A stretch of DNA of 64,000 bases from CAIWHR01 sp963788185 (GTDB taxonomy: Bacteria > Pseudomonadota > Gammaproteobacteria > Burkholderiales > Casimicrobiaceae). The stretch spans positions 30,166-94,165 of the forward strand of contig CAWBGE010000025.1 of NCBI GenBank assembly GCA_963788185.1, in the 5' to 3' direction. The stretch's first letter is position 1. Every line of letters starts with the position of its first letter. The notes beneath the pieces are model-generated. The model ran no database searches and was not told the DNA's origin. It was given only the letters and a program-made list of their open reading frames with translations. Positions 35,786 through 46,399 of the stretch are shown here, piece by piece. A program made the translations under genes and the position numbers.

Positions 35786-36722
35786 ACGCGATCTTGCGAG
35801 CAAGGCGATCGTCGTCGCCCTGGGCGGCAACGCGCTGGGCGAAAGCCTCCCCGAGCAGATGGTGGCAGTGAAGGCGACGTCGCGCGCGATCGTCGACCTG
35901 CTGGCGCATGGGCACCGCGTCGTCGTGACCCACGGCAATGGCCCGCAGGTCGGGATGATCCACCAGGCCTTCGAGGCCGCCGCCGCGACCCAGGCGCACT
36001 CGCCGCACCTGCCGATGTCGGTGTGCGTGGCGCTCTCCCAGGGCTATATCGGCTACGACCTGCAGAACGCGCTGCACGAGGAACTGCTGGATCGCGGCAT
36101 GCACGTGCCGGTGGCCACGCTGATCACGCAGGTCGTCGTCGACGAGCGCGATCCGGCATTCCAGCACCCGACCAAGCCGATCGGTTCGCACTTCTCCGCG
36201 GCGGAAGCGGAAGCGATGGTCCGCAACGGCTGTGTCATGAAAGCAGACGAGCGCGGATTCCGCCGCGTGGTGGCGTCACCCCGGCCGCTGGACATCGTCG
36301 AGAAGGACTCGGTGCTGGCGCTGATGAAGGCGGGCCAACTGGTGATCGCCGTCGGGGGCGGCGGAATCCCGGTCTGCCGGCTAGGCAATCACCTGAAGGG
36401 TGCGCCGGCGGTGATCGACAAGGATCTTGCCAGCGCCAAGCTCGCCGAACTGATCGACGCCGACATGCTGATCATGCTGACGACGGTGGAGCGCGTGGCG
36501 CTCCACTATGGCACGCCACAGCAGCGCTGGCTGGATCGCCTCAGCGTGCGTGACGCCCGGCAGTACATGGCGGAGGGTCATTTCGGCGAGGGCTCGATGC
36601 TGCCGAAAGTGGAGGCAGCGGTCGAGTTCGCCGAGTCCAAACCGGGCCGCCGGGCCCTGATCACGCTGCTGACACGCGCCGGGGATGGCATTGCCGGCCG
36701 GACGGGAACGCTGATCGGCTGA
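35736..36722 (+). CDS. Carbamate kinase with repeat-derived N terminus
   Basis: A 328-aa kinase making ATP from ADP and carbamoyl phosphate (giving carbamate, then ammonia and CO2). Typical motifs are VVALGGNALGES, THGNGPQVGMIHQAFEAA, DPTKPIG-like HPTKPIGSHFSAAEA and VIAVGGGGIPVCR, then IDKDLASAKLAELID. The normal family start lies at about residue 23 (KAIVVALGGNAL); there is no ATG, GTG or TTG directly before it in this frame, so the repeat copy E gives the initiator. The extension MSPTGRPEGEHRSAQHE should sit at the surface. It completes the carbamoyl route of the operon. Confidence 0.88.
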   Translation: MSPTGRPEGEHRSAQHERDLASKAIVVALGGNALGESLPEQMVAVKATSRAIVDLLAHGHRVVVTHGNGPQVGMIHQAFEAAAATQAHSPHLPMSVCVALSQGYIGYDLQNALHEELLDRGMHVPVATLITQVVVDERDPAFQHPTKPIGSHFSAAEAEAMVRNGCVMKADERGFRRVVASPRPLDIVEKDSVLALMKAGQLVIAVGGGGIPVCRLGNHLKGAPAVIDKDLASAKLAELIDADMLIMLTTVERVALHYGTPQQRWLDRLSVRDARQYMAEGHFGEGSMLPKVEAAVEFAESKPGRRALITLLTRAGDGIAGRTGTLIG

Positions 36723-36810
36723 AGTGGGCCTTGCGCGCAAATAACGAATCGCGCCGGTTGTCTGTTAATGTTTGACGTTTTGCGGATTTTCGCGAGTCGA
36801 CGAGGTCGCA

Positions 36811-37785
36811 ATGGCACGGTTTGTAAGCGTCGCGATCGGGCAGTTGGGCCCGATTTCCAGGAGCGAAACCCGCACCCAGGTGGTGGCGCGGCTCCTGGTG
36901 CTGATGCGCGAGGCGGCGCACATGGGCTGCGACCTGATCGTCTACCCCGAACTGGCGCTGACGACGTTCTTCCCGCGCTGGTTCATGCCGGACCAGGCCG
37001 AGGTCGACGCCTTCTTCGAGCGCGAAATGCCGGGACCAGAGACGCGGCCGCTGTTCGAGCTGGCGCGCGAGCTCTCCATCGGCTTCTACCTGGGCTACGC
37101 GGAGCTCGCGGTCGAGGACGGCGTCGCGCGCCACTACAACACGTCGATCATCGTCGACAAGTCCGGCGCGGTTGTGGGCAAATACCGCAAGGTGCACCTC
37201 CCCGGCCATGCGGAACACGAACCGTGGCGCGAGTTCCAGCACCTGGAGAAGCGCTATTTCGAGCCGGGTCGGGATTTTCCCGTCTTCGCTGCCTTCGGCG
37301 GCGTTTTCGGCATGGCGATCTGCAACGACCGGCGCTGGCCCGAGACGTATCGCGAGATGGGCCTGCAGGGCGTGGAGATGATCCTGATCGGCTACAACAC
37401 GCCAGTGCACAACCCGCCCGCGCCCGAGCATGACGACCTGTCGCTGTTCCACAACCAGCTCGTGATGCAGGCCGGTGCCTACCAGAACGGCGCCTGGGTC
37501 GTCGGTGTCGCCAAGGGCGGAATGGAGGAAGGGGTCGACCAGATCGGCGGCAGCTGCATCGTCGCGCCCTCGGGCGAGATCGTCGCCGCCTGCACGACCA
37601 AGGGCGACGAGCTGGCGCTGGCCCGCTGTGATCTGGACCTGTGCAATTCGTTCAAGGAAACGACATTCAATTTCGACGTCCATCGGCAACCCGAAGCGTA
37701 CCGGCGCATCGTCGAACGCAAGGGGCCGCGTCTGATGGCGGATGGAACCCCGGCAAGTTCTGCAAGCAACACTTCTTCTTCATGA
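36811..37785 (+). CDS. N-carbamoyl-D-amino acid hydrolase (nitrilase superfamily)
   Basis: A 324-aa protein very like the Agrobacterium D-carbamoylase. The Glu-Lys-Cys triad is Glu47 (IVYPELALTTFFPRW), Lys127 (KYRKVHLPGH) and Cys171 (AICNDRRWPE). Family hallmarks such as EMPGPETRPLFELA, FQHLEKRYFEPGRDFPV and IGYNTPVHNPP are present. It converts N-carbamoyl-D-amino acids to D-amino acid, CO2 and ammonia, the last step of D-hydantoin breakdown. No D-hydantoinase is in the window. The ATG at 36811 gives the standard N terminus. The C-terminal 20 residues are longer than usual. Confidence 0.9.
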   Translation: MARFVSVAIGQLGPISRSETRTQVVARLLVLMREAAHMGCDLIVYPELALTTFFPRWFMPDQAEVDAFFEREMPGPETRPLFELARELSIGFYLGYAELAVEDGVARHYNTSIIVDKSGAVVGKYRKVHLPGHAEHEPWREFQHLEKRYFEPGRDFPVFAAFGGVFGMAICNDRRWPETYREMGLQGVEMILIGYNTPVHNPPAPEHDDLSLFHNQLVMQAGAYQNGAWVVGVAKGGMEEGVDQIGGSCIVAPSGEIVAACTTKGDELALARCDLDLCNSFKETTFNFDVHRQPEAYRRIVERKGPRLMADGTPASSASNTSSS

Positions 37786-37795
37786 GGAGCAAGGA

Positions 37796-39382
37796 ATGAA
37801 ACGATCGACGTTGGTGAAGGTGGCGCTGCCGATGATGGTGGCGTTGGCTGCGGCATTCGGCGGGGCTGCGTTCGCGCAGTCCGGCAAGGTCATCAAGATG
37901 ATCCCGGGCGGCGATCTCAAGATCATCGACCCGATCCAGAACGCCTCGTACATCAGCCGCAACCACGGCTACATGGTCTACGACACGCTGTTCTCGGTCG
38001 ACTCCAAGGGCGTGGTCAAGCCGCAGATGATCGACACCTACACGCTTTCGCCCGACAAGAAGAAATACACGTTCACGCTGCGCCAGGGCCTCAAGTGGCA
38101 CGACGGCGCGCCGGTCACCGCCGCCGACTGCGTGGCGTCGATCAGGCGCTGGGGTGCGAAGGACGTGTCCGGCACGCTGGTGATGCGGGAGCTCGCCTCG
38201 CTCGACGTGGTCAACGAGCGCACGTTCACGCTGACGCTCAAAGAGCCCTTCGGCCTCGTGATCGACGCGCTGGGCAAGCCGTCTTCGAACGTGCCGTTCA
38301 TGATGCCCGAGCGCATCGCCAAGACCGACCCGAATCAGCAGATCACCGACGCCACCGGCTCGGGCCCGTTCATCTTCAAGAAGGACGAGTGGGTGCCGGG
38401 CAACAAGGTCGTGTACGTGAAGAACCCGAACTACGTGCCGCGCAACGAACCGGCCGACGGGCTGGCCGGCGGCAAGGTGGTGAAGGTCGACCGGGTCGAG
38501 TGGATCTACATTCCCGACCAGAACACCGCGCTGGCGGCGCTGACCAACGGCGAGGCCGACATCTTCGAGCTGCCGCAGGCCGACTTCATCCCGACGCTCG
38601 AGAAGAATCCCAACATCAGGCTTGCCGCCGACTCGCTCGGCAACCAGGGATGGCTGCGTCCGAACCACCTGCAGCCGCCTTTCAACAACCCGAAGGCGCG
38701 TCTGGCGCTGCAGCACATCATCAACCAGGAGGAGTACCTGGCGGCGGCCGGTTTCCCCGAGAAGTACCGCGTCAAGTACTGCCCCGCGTACTTCATGTGC
38801 GGCAGCCCGAACGAGACGGCGGCCGGCGCCGAGCCCTTCAAGGCCGGCCAGAACATCGAGAAGGCGAAGCAGCTGCTGAAGGAGGCGGGCTACAACGGCG
38901 AGAAGATCGTCGTGCTGACGCCCTCCGATCCGCCGGTGCAGGCCGCCGCCGCGCTGGTGACGGTGCAGAACCTGCGCAAGGCCGGCCTCAACGTCGACGC
39001 GCAGGCGATGGACTGGAGCACGCTCCTGGGCCGGCGCGCGAAGAAGGACCCGATCGACAAGGGCGGCTGGCACATCTTCCACACCTATTCGGTGGGCTAC
39101 GACGTCATCTCTCCGGTCAACAACGCCTACCTGCAAGGCACCTGCGATGCGGCGCCGGCCGGCTGGTCCTGCGACAAGACGATGGAAGAGCTGCGGATGG
39201 CGTGGGCGCGCGAGAGCGACCCGGTCAAGCGCAAGAAGCTGACCGACGACATCCAGAAGCGCGCGTACGACCAGTCTCCGTACGTGAACTTCGGACAGTT
39301 CTTCTGGCCGATGGCGTACCGCGCCAACCTCAAGGGCCTGATCGTCACCGGGATCCCGGTGATGTGGAACGTGGAAAAGTAG
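37796..39382 (+). CDS. Peptide/nickel-type ABC transporter substrate-binding protein
   Basis: A 528-aa SBP_bac_5 family periplasmic protein with a clear Sec signal (ALPMMVALAAAFGGAAFAQ). DPIQNASYISRNHGYMVYDTL, TLRQGLKWHDGAPVTAADCV and FIFKKDEWVPGNKVVYVKNPNYVPR are family signatures. It starts a dpp/opp-type transporter (binding protein, two permeases, two ATPases) directly after D-carbamoylase, so its ligand is probably a peptide-like or carbamoylated amino-acid compound. A strong ribosome-binding site (AGGAGC, AAGGA) precedes the ATG. Confidence 0.85.
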   Translation: MKRSTLVKVALPMMVALAAAFGGAAFAQSGKVIKMIPGGDLKIIDPIQNASYISRNHGYMVYDTLFSVDSKGVVKPQMIDTYTLSPDKKKYTFTLRQGLKWHDGAPVTAADCVASIRRWGAKDVSGTLVMRELASLDVVNERTFTLTLKEPFGLVIDALGKPSSNVPFMMPERIAKTDPNQQITDATGSGPFIFKKDEWVPGNKVVYVKNPNYVPRNEPADGLAGGKVVKVDRVEWIYIPDQNTALAALTNGEADIFELPQADFIPTLEKNPNIRLAADSLGNQGWLRPNHLQPPFNNPKARLALQHIINQEEYLAAAGFPEKYRVKYCPAYFMCGSPNETAAGAEPFKAGQNIEKAKQLLKEAGYNGEKIVVLTPSDPPVQAAAALVTVQNLRKAGLNVDAQAMDWSTLLGRRAKKDPIDKGGWHIFHTYSVGYDVISPVNNAYLQGTCDAAPAGWSCDKTMEELRMAWARESDPVKRKKLTDDIQKRAYDQSPYVNFGQFFWPMAYRANLKGLIVTGIPVMWNVEK

Positions 39383-39409
39383 TCCGCCCGTTCAGGTCGA
39401 ATCGCTGAC

Positions 39410-39495
39410 GGGGCCGCGCCTGCGGGGATTCCTGCAGGAGCGGCCCCGGCCGCGATCAGGGGCGCCAGGACAACATTCCACGCGGGCAAGCCCGC
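39410..39495. repeat. REP/BIME-like hairpins between substrate-binding protein and permease genes
   Basis: A first stem pairs GGGGCCG (39410-39416) with CGGCCCC (39441-39447); the second is the perfect GCGGGC-aa-GCCCGC (39482-39495). The motifs GCAGGAGCGGCCCCGGCCGC and GCGGGCAAGCCCGC are like REP repeats of pseudomonads and relate to the element at 5604. It may cap the 3' end of the highly expressed binding-protein mRNA. Confidence 0.6.
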
Positions 39496-39511
39496 TTCTA
39501 CAAGTTCTCCG

Positions 39512-40450
39512 ATGTTCTACGTCTTCAAGCGCATCCTGGCGGTCATCCCGGTCCTCGGCATCGTTGCCGTGATCGTCTTCCTGCTGATGCACCTCTCTCC
39601 CGGTGATCCGGCAGCGCTCATCGCCGGCGACACCGCCAGTTCCGCGGATGTCGAGCGCGTCCGGCAACTGCTGGGGCTCGATCGTCCGCTGCTCGAGCAG
39701 TTCTTTTCGTGGCTGTGGCGACTGCTGCAGGGCGACCTGGGCGTGTCGGTGTTCACGGGCCTGCCGGTGACGACGATGATCGGCCAGCGCATCGAGCCGA
39801 CGCTGTGGCTCACATTCATGACCATCGCGATCGCCGTCGTCCTCGCGGTGCCGATGGGCATCGTCGCCGCGTGGAAAGCCGGCACATGGGTCGACCGCAC
39901 GCTGATGGCGCTGGCGGTGATGGCGTTCTCGCTTCCCGTTTTCCTGATCGGGTACCTCTTCATCTTCGGCTTTTCGATCAAGCTCGGATGGCTGCCGGTG
40001 CAGGGATTCCACAGCCTGAGCGAAGGGTTTGGCCCGTTCATCAGGCACCTGATCCTGCCCGCGTTGAGCGGCGGCCTCGTCTACATGGCGCTGATCGCGC
40101 GGATGACGCGCGCCACCATGCTCGAGGTGCTGGGCGAGGACTACATCCGCACCGCACGGGCGCGCGGCGTGGGCAGCCGGCGCATGCTGCTGCACCATGC
40201 GCTCAGGAATGCAGCGGTGCCGATCGTCACCACGATCGGCCTCGGCATCGCGCTACTGCTGGGCGGCGTGATCATCACCGAGAGCGTATTCGCGATTCCC
40301 GGTATCGGCCGGCTGACGGTCGACTCGGTGCTGCGGCACGACTACCCGGTGATCCAGGGGATCGTGCTGGTTGTCGCGGCCGTTTACGTGCTCATCAATC
40401 TGGCGATCGACCTCTTGTACACGGTGCTCGATCCGCGGATCCGGTATTGA
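39512..40450 (+). CDS. dppB: Peptide-type ABC transporter permease DppB
   Basis: A 312-aa inner-membrane permease. The N-terminal MFYVFKRILAVIPVLGIVAVIVF helix and HLSPGDPAALIAGDTASSADVERVR segment are typical of DppB/OppB. The EAA loop reads RTARARGVGSRRMLLHHALRN, and the C-terminus YVLINLAIDLLYTVLDPRIRY is a family signature. It works with DppC, DppD and DppF and the upstream binding protein. Confidence 0.88.
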   Translation: MFYVFKRILAVIPVLGIVAVIVFLLMHLSPGDPAALIAGDTASSADVERVRQLLGLDRPLLEQFFSWLWRLLQGDLGVSVFTGLPVTTMIGQRIEPTLWLTFMTIAIAVVLAVPMGIVAAWKAGTWVDRTLMALAVMAFSLPVFLIGYLFIFGFSIKLGWLPVQGFHSLSEGFGPFIRHLILPALSGGLVYMALIARMTRATMLEVLGEDYIRTARARGVGSRRMLLHHALRNAAVPIVTTIGLGIALLLGGVIITESVFAIPGIGRLTVDSVLRHDYPVIQGIVLVVAAVYVLINLAIDLLYTVLDPRIRY

Positions 40451-40468
40451 GAACGGGATGACGACCTC

Positions 40469-41350
40469 GTGGCGCTGACGCTCGCAGAGATCGAATCGCG
40501 TGTCGACCGGGAGGGGCGCCATCCGTGGTGGTCCTTCGTGCGGCGCCACCCGCTGCTGGTGATCGGCGGCGCGCTGCTGGCGATCATGGCGCTGGTCGCG
40601 CTGGCGGCGCCGTGGATTGCGCCGCACAGCCCGATCGACATGAACGTGCTGCAGCGGCTGAAGGCGCCGAGCGCCGAGCATCCGTTCGGCACCGACGCGA
40701 TGGGGCGCGACGTGTTCTCGCGCGTGCTGTGGGGCGGGCGCGTGTCGCTGATCGTCGGCCTCAGCGTGTCGCTGCTGGCGACCGGCATTGGCGTGCTGAT
40801 CGGCATGGTGGCGGGTTTTTCGCGGATAGCGGACGCGCTGATCATGCGCGTGATGGACGGCATGATGGCAATCCCCGGCATCCTGCTGGCGGTGGCGCTG
40901 ATGGCGCTGCTGCGCGCCAGCATCGAGACGGTCGTGATCGCCATCGCGGTGCCGGAGATCCCGCGCGTCGTGCGGCTGGTGCGTTCACTGGTACTGGTGA
41001 TCCGCGAGCAGCCGTACGTGCAGGCGGCCGAGGCGATCGGCACGCGCTTCCACTGGATCCTGCTGCGCCATGTGCTGCCGAACGCGGTCACGCCGCTGAT
41101 CGTGCAGGGCACGTTCATCTCCGCGTCGGCGGTGCTGTTCGAAGCCTACCTGTCGTTCCTCGGCGCCGGAACGCCACCCGAGATTCCGAGCTGGGGCAAC
41201 ATGATGGCCGAAGGCCGTGCGGTGGTGCAGCTCGCGTTCAACATCATCCTGTTCCCCGGCATCTTCCTGGGGCTCACGGTGCTGTCGATCAACCTGCTGG
41301 GCGACGGGTTGCGCGACATGCTCGATCCGAAGATCGCGCGGCGACTGTGA
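40469..41350 (+). CDS. dppC: Peptide-type ABC transporter permease DppC
   Basis: A 293-aa permease from a GTG start. HPLLVIGGALLAIMALVALAAP, the characteristic HPFGTDAMGRDVFSRVLWGGR, the EAA loop AAEAIGTRFHWILLRHVLPN and the C-terminal INLLGDGLRDMLDPKIARRL identify it. It follows dppB by 18 nt and is followed by dppD after one base. Confidence 0.88.
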   Translation: MALTLAEIESRVDREGRHPWWSFVRRHPLLVIGGALLAIMALVALAAPWIAPHSPIDMNVLQRLKAPSAEHPFGTDAMGRDVFSRVLWGGRVSLIVGLSVSLLATGIGVLIGMVAGFSRIADALIMRVMDGMMAIPGILLAVALMALLRASIETVVIAIAVPEIPRVVRLVRSLVLVIREQPYVQAAEAIGTRFHWILLRHVLPNAVTPLIVQGTFISASAVLFEAYLSFLGAGTPPEIPSWGNMMAEGRAVVQLAFNIILFPGIFLGLTVLSINLLGDGLRDMLDPKIARRL

Positions 41351-41351
41351 C

Positions 41352-42397
41352 ATGGATGCGATGACGGCAACCGCGGCCCGCGACCCGATCGGCGGGAACG
41401 GCGCGTCCGATCCCATCATCCAGGTCCGCGACCTGCAGGTCTGGTTCGCGAACCGCGACGGCATCATGCGCGCGGTCGACGGCATGTCCTTCGACCTGCT
41501 GCGGGGCGAGACGCTGGGTCTGGTGGGCGAGTCGGGCTGCGGCAAGAGCGTGACGGCGATGACGATGCTGCAGCTGATCCCGTCGCCGCCGTCGGTGATC
41601 GCCGGCGGGTCCGTCCTCTACAACGGCGCCGACCTGCTGCAGTTCGACGAAGAACGCATGCGCGCGATCCGCGGCAACCAGATATCGATGATCTTCCAGG
41701 ATCCGATGACGTCGCTGAATCCGGTGCTGACGGTGGGCGAGCAGATCGCCGAGGCTGCGGTGCTCCACCAGCAGCTCGATCGGCGCGCGGCGCGCGAATT
41801 GGCGGTGGAGATGCTGCAGCGGGTCAACATCCCGGAGCCGCGGCGCCGCGCCGACGAGTATCCGCACCAGTTCTCCGGCGGCATGCGGCAGCGGGCGATG
41901 ATCGCCGCCGCGCTGGTCTGCAACCCGAAGGTGCTGATCGCCGACGAACCCACGACCGCGCTGGACGTGACGATCCAGGCCCAGATCATCGAGCTGATGC
42001 GGGACCTGAAGCGCGAGTTCGGCGCCTCGATCATCATGATCACGCACGACCTGGGCGTGGTCGCGGAAACCTGCGACCGCGTGGTCGTGATGTACGCGGG
42101 GCGCAAGGTCGAGGAAGCCGCTACCGGCGAACTCTTTGCAGCGCCGCTGCACCCCTACACGCAGGGATTGCTGCTGGCGACGCCGCGGCTCGAGACAGCG
42201 CCCGGCACGCGCCGCGCCGACCGTCCGCGGCTGGCCGAGATTCCCGGCATGGTGCCCACGCTGAAGGGCGAACAGAAGGGCTGCAGCTTCGCACCGCGCT
42301 GCCCGCGCGCGACTGCGATATGCCGCGAAGCGGCGCCGAAGCTCGAGGACCGCGGCGGCGGGCACGTGGTCGCCTGCTTCAACTGCGGGGGCGCCTG

Positions 42398-42398
<1 letters not shown>
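41352..42398 (+). CDS. dppD: Peptide-type ABC transporter ATP-binding protein DppD
   Basis: A 348-aa ATPase. Walker A is GESGCGKSVT, the signature FSGGMRQRAMIAAAL, Walker B LIADEPTTALD and the H-loop MITHDLGVVAE. The C-terminus has the oligopeptide-type Cys motif CSFAPRCPRATAICREAAP, which in this family can bind a 4Fe-4S cluster. It overlaps dppF by one base (TGATG). Confidence 0.9.
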
Positions 42399-43367
<969 letters not shown>

Positions 43368-43408
43368 CGCCTGTTCACACGAAGTCGACCCGCGCGATCA
43401 CCATTTGC

Positions 43409-43420
43409 GCGATATATCGC
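43409..43420. promoter_or_regulatory. 12-bp perfect palindrome upstream of the binding-protein/pobA pair
   Basis: GCGATATATCGC is a perfect palindrome 120 nt before the ATG at 43541, in the 173-bp gap after dppF. It is a candidate operator or -10 region for the aromatic-acid genes. I see nothing else in this gap apart from the GGAGG ribosome site at 43531. Confidence 0.3.
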
Positions 43421-43540
43421 CGCCCAGGCAATCCGAGTGGCAGCACCCGTTCCCGGAGCGTACGATTGGCGACGACGACTCACCGGCGTGAGCTGGTCGG
43501 CAGGTGGGATTCCCGATTGCACAATCGACAGGAGGCTTTC

Positions 43541-44704
43541 ATGAAGAAGCTGGCCGCGACGATTATCGCTGGTGTTTTCGTCACCTTCCCGGTGTTCGCG
43601 CAGGAGCCTGTCAAGGTCGGCGTGATCGCCCCGTTCACCGGGGCGTTCGCCGACTATGGGAAGCAGTTCGAGGCGGGGGTGAAGGCCTTCCAGAAGCTCC
43701 GCGGCGACACCGTCGCCGGGCGGAAAATCCAGGTCATCGTCAAGGACACCGGGGGCCCGTCGCCCGAAGTTGCCAAGCGCCTGGCCCAGGAGCTCGTCGT
43801 TCAGGAGAAAATCGATTTCCTTGCCGGATTCGGGCTGACGCCGGAGGCGCTCGCCGTTGCCGATGTCGCCACGCAGGCCAGGAAGCCCATGGTGATCTTC
43901 AACGCGGCCACCTCGATCATCCCGACGAAGTCGCCCTACATTGCCCGCACGTCGATGACGCTGCCGCAGATCAGCGCGCCTCTCGGCACGTGGGCCGCAA
44001 AGAACGGCATCAGCAAGGTGATCACGGTCGTGGCGGACTACGGTCCGGGCAACGATGCCGAGACAGCCTTCAAGAAGACGTTCACCGCGGGCGGCGGACA
44101 GGTGGTCGAGTCGATCCGGACGCCGCTTCAGAACCCGGACTTCGGGCCGTACATTCAGCGCGTCAAGGATGCCAAGCCGGACGCGGTATTCATTTTCGTG
44201 CCCGCCGGGCAGCAGAGCATTGCCGTGATGAAGGCGTACACCGAGCGCGGGCTGGCGAAGGCGGGGATCAGGGCTATCGCCACCGGCGACGTCACCGACG
44301 ACCATGTGCTGAATGCGATGGGAGATTCCGCGCTCGGTCTGGTCACGACCTTTCACTATTCCGCGGCGCACGACTCCCCGGAGAACAAGGCGTTCCTGCA
44401 GGCCTATTCCCAGGTCGCGCCGAACGCGGGCCGCGCGAACTTCATGACCGTCGGCGCATTCGATGGAATGGCGCTCATCTACGACATCATCGCCAAGCTC
44501 GACGGCAAGATCGACGCCGACAAGGCGATGGAGATTGCGAAGGGCTGGAAGATCCAAAGCCCGCGCGGGCCGATCTCGATCGATGCGCAACGCGACATCG
44601 TCCAGACCATCTATGTGCGACGGGTCGAGAAGAAGAACGGCGAACTGTGGAACATCGAGTTCGACAAGTTCGAGAACGTGAGCGATCCCGGCAGACAGCC
44701 GTAG
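43541..44704 (+). CDS. Branched-chain amino acid-type ABC transporter substrate-binding protein (LivK family)
   Basis: A 387-aa periplasmic binding protein with a Sec signal (ATIIAGVFVTFPVFAQ). KVGVIAPFTGAFADYGKQFEAG, IQVIVKDTGGPSPEVAKRLAQELV and FGLTPEALAVADVATQARKPM are typical of the Peripla_BP_6 fold. No Liv permease or ATPase is adjacent. Because pobA follows directly, it may bind an aromatic acid such as a hydroxybenzoate, as many LivK-like proteins of aromatic operons do. That is inference. It has a strong GGAGG site. Confidence 0.82.
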   Translation: MKKLAATIIAGVFVTFPVFAQEPVKVGVIAPFTGAFADYGKQFEAGVKAFQKLRGDTVAGRKIQVIVKDTGGPSPEVAKRLAQELVVQEKIDFLAGFGLTPEALAVADVATQARKPMVIFNAATSIIPTKSPYIARTSMTLPQISAPLGTWAAKNGISKVITVVADYGPGNDAETAFKKTFTAGGGQVVESIRTPLQNPDFGPYIQRVKDAKPDAVFIFVPAGQQSIAVMKAYTERGLAKAGIRAIATGDVTDDHVLNAMGDSALGLVTTFHYSAAHDSPENKAFLQAYSQVAPNAGRANFMTVGAFDGMALIYDIIAKLDGKIDADKAMEIAKGWKIQSPRGPISIDAQRDIVQTIYVRRVEKKNGELWNIEFDKFENVSDPGRQP

Positions 44705-44743
44705 ACAGCGCTATCGGGGCAACGGCTGGTCGTAACGTCGCCG

Positions 44744-45915
44744 ATGAGGACTCAGGTCGCCGTGATCGGCGGGGGCCCTTCCGGGCTCCTGCTGTCGCAG
44801 TTGCTCCATCTGCAGGGCATCGAGACAGTGGTGCTGGAGAAGCACAGCCGCGATTACGTGCTCGGACGCATCCGGGCCGGGGTGCTGGAGCACGGCTTCG
44901 CGGCGCTGATGCGGGAGGCGAAGGTCGGCGAGCGGATGGATCGCGAGGGGCAGATCCACGAGGGCATCTACATTGCCCACGACGGGGTCCGCGAGCGCGT
45001 CGACCTGAAGGCTTTGACCGGCGGGAACTCGGTCATCGTGTACGGGCAAACGGAGCTCACACGCGATCTCTACGAAGCGCGCGACCGCCTGGGCGGAATC
45101 GTGATCCACAATGCCGACAACGTGGCGCCGCACGACTTTGACACCGCTCGACCCTATCTCACCTATCGCGGGGTGACGAGGTCGTTCGGGTCGATTGCGA
45201 CTATATCGTCGGCTGCGACGGCTTTCACGGCGTCAGCCGGCAGTCGATCCCGAAGGACAAGATCAGCGAATTCGAGCGCGTCTATCCGTTTGGCTGGCTG
45301 GGCTTGCTTTCGCGCACGAAGCCGGTGTCGCCCGAGTTGATCTACGCGAAGCACGAGCGTGGCTTTGCGCTGTGCTCGTTGCGCTCGCCCACGCTGAGTC
45401 GCTACTACATCCAGGTACCGTTGACCGATTCGGTCGACGACTGGTCGGACGCGGCGTTCTTCGACGAGTTGCGCCGCCGCCTGCCGCAGGACGTTGCCGC
45501 GGCGATGGTCACCGGCGCATCGATCGAGAAGAGCATCGCCCCGCTGCGTTCCTTCGTCGTCGAGCCGATGCGCTTCGGCAACCTGTTCCTGGCCGGCGAC
45601 GCGGCGCACATCGTGCCGCCGACCGGCGCGCGAGGTCTCAACAGCGCCGCTTCCGACATCTACTATCTTTATCACGCTCTGCTCGACCACTACACCAACC
45701 GGGACGACAGCGGACTCGACAGCTATTCGCGGCGTGCGCTGGCGCGTGTGTGGAAGGGGCAGCGATTCTCCTGGTGGATGACATCGCTGTTGCATCGGTT
45801 TCCGGACAGCAGCCCCTACGACCGACGCCTCCAGGATACTGAGCTCGACTATCTCTTTTCATCGCCGAACGCGCTCGCGTCGCTTGCCGAGAACTATGTC
45901 GGGCTGCCGTTCTAG
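44744..45915 (+). pseudogene. pobA: pobA, 4-hydroxybenzoate 3-monooxygenase, frameshifted
   Basis: PobA is the FAD/NADPH hydroxylase making protocatechuate from 4-hydroxybenzoate. The first frame has the FAD motif VIGGGPSGLLLSQLLHLQGI and VLGRIRAGVLEHG. At YLTYRG (near 45170, in a GGGG run) the frame shifts; the second continues with VDCDYIVGCDGFHGVSRQSI, NLFLAGDAAHIVPPTGARGL (GD motif) and a C-terminal LDYLFSSPNALASLAENYVG. One missing base explains it; corrected length is about 390 aa, standard for PobA. No pobR is adjacent. It may be an error of the sequence rather than gene loss. Confidence 0.85.
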
Positions 45916-46181
45916 CCGGTAGGTTCGACGGTCTTTGCCGTTCGGCGGATGGCGCACCCTCCAACCCGCGTGCAAGGCTTGGTGCGCGCACTACGGTCGG
46001 TGTGGAGGCTCCGCTGCCGCCGCTCGGCGTTTGCTCGTCAGACACCGACGGCACGATGCGGTCTCGGGCCGCGCCCGGAGAGAAATTGACGTCGGTTGCC
46101 GACGGTCCGCCATCACGGCATTCCTCGGCCTCCGAGCGGCCGTTTGATCTCACGCAAATAACTTTCCTGGCCTGATCGGCC

Positions 46182-46245
46182 TGTCCAAAAATGCTAAACG
46201 GCTGTCTGGAAATGCGCAGCCCCGGGAGGGCCATTGGCGGAAATT
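46182..46245 (+). promoter_or_regulatory. AraC-type operator I with -10, upstream of the 46.4 kb operon
   Basis: Two 21-bp direct half-sites lie end to end: TGTCCAAAAATGCTAAACGG (46182-46202, one more base) and TGTCTGGAAATGCGCAGCCC (46203-46223, one more base). Both follow TGTCnn-N8-(A/C)A-N5. A GAAATT hexamer (46240-46245) follows after 16 nt and could be the -10, with the second half-site over the -35. Sites II-IV have the same architecture. It lies in the 484-bp gap 45916-46399, where I see nothing else. Confidence 0.65.
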
Positions 46246-46399
46246 CCATACGCGCATCGGTAATTCGCGGGCGTAGCTGCGAGACGTTCGGAGAGAACAG
46301 CGTTGTGAGTGCCCGGTCGTAGCGCGATCAGTCTGCTCGATGCAGGCGTCGCGTCGGCTTGGCTCTCCCTCTCATCATCCAACCAGGAAAGGCGACACC

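Noticed and set aside
32871..36191. Antisense open frame of over 1,100 codons across ygeW and ygeY
   Set aside because: Shadow of conserved genes; composition is His/Arg/Val-rich without domains.
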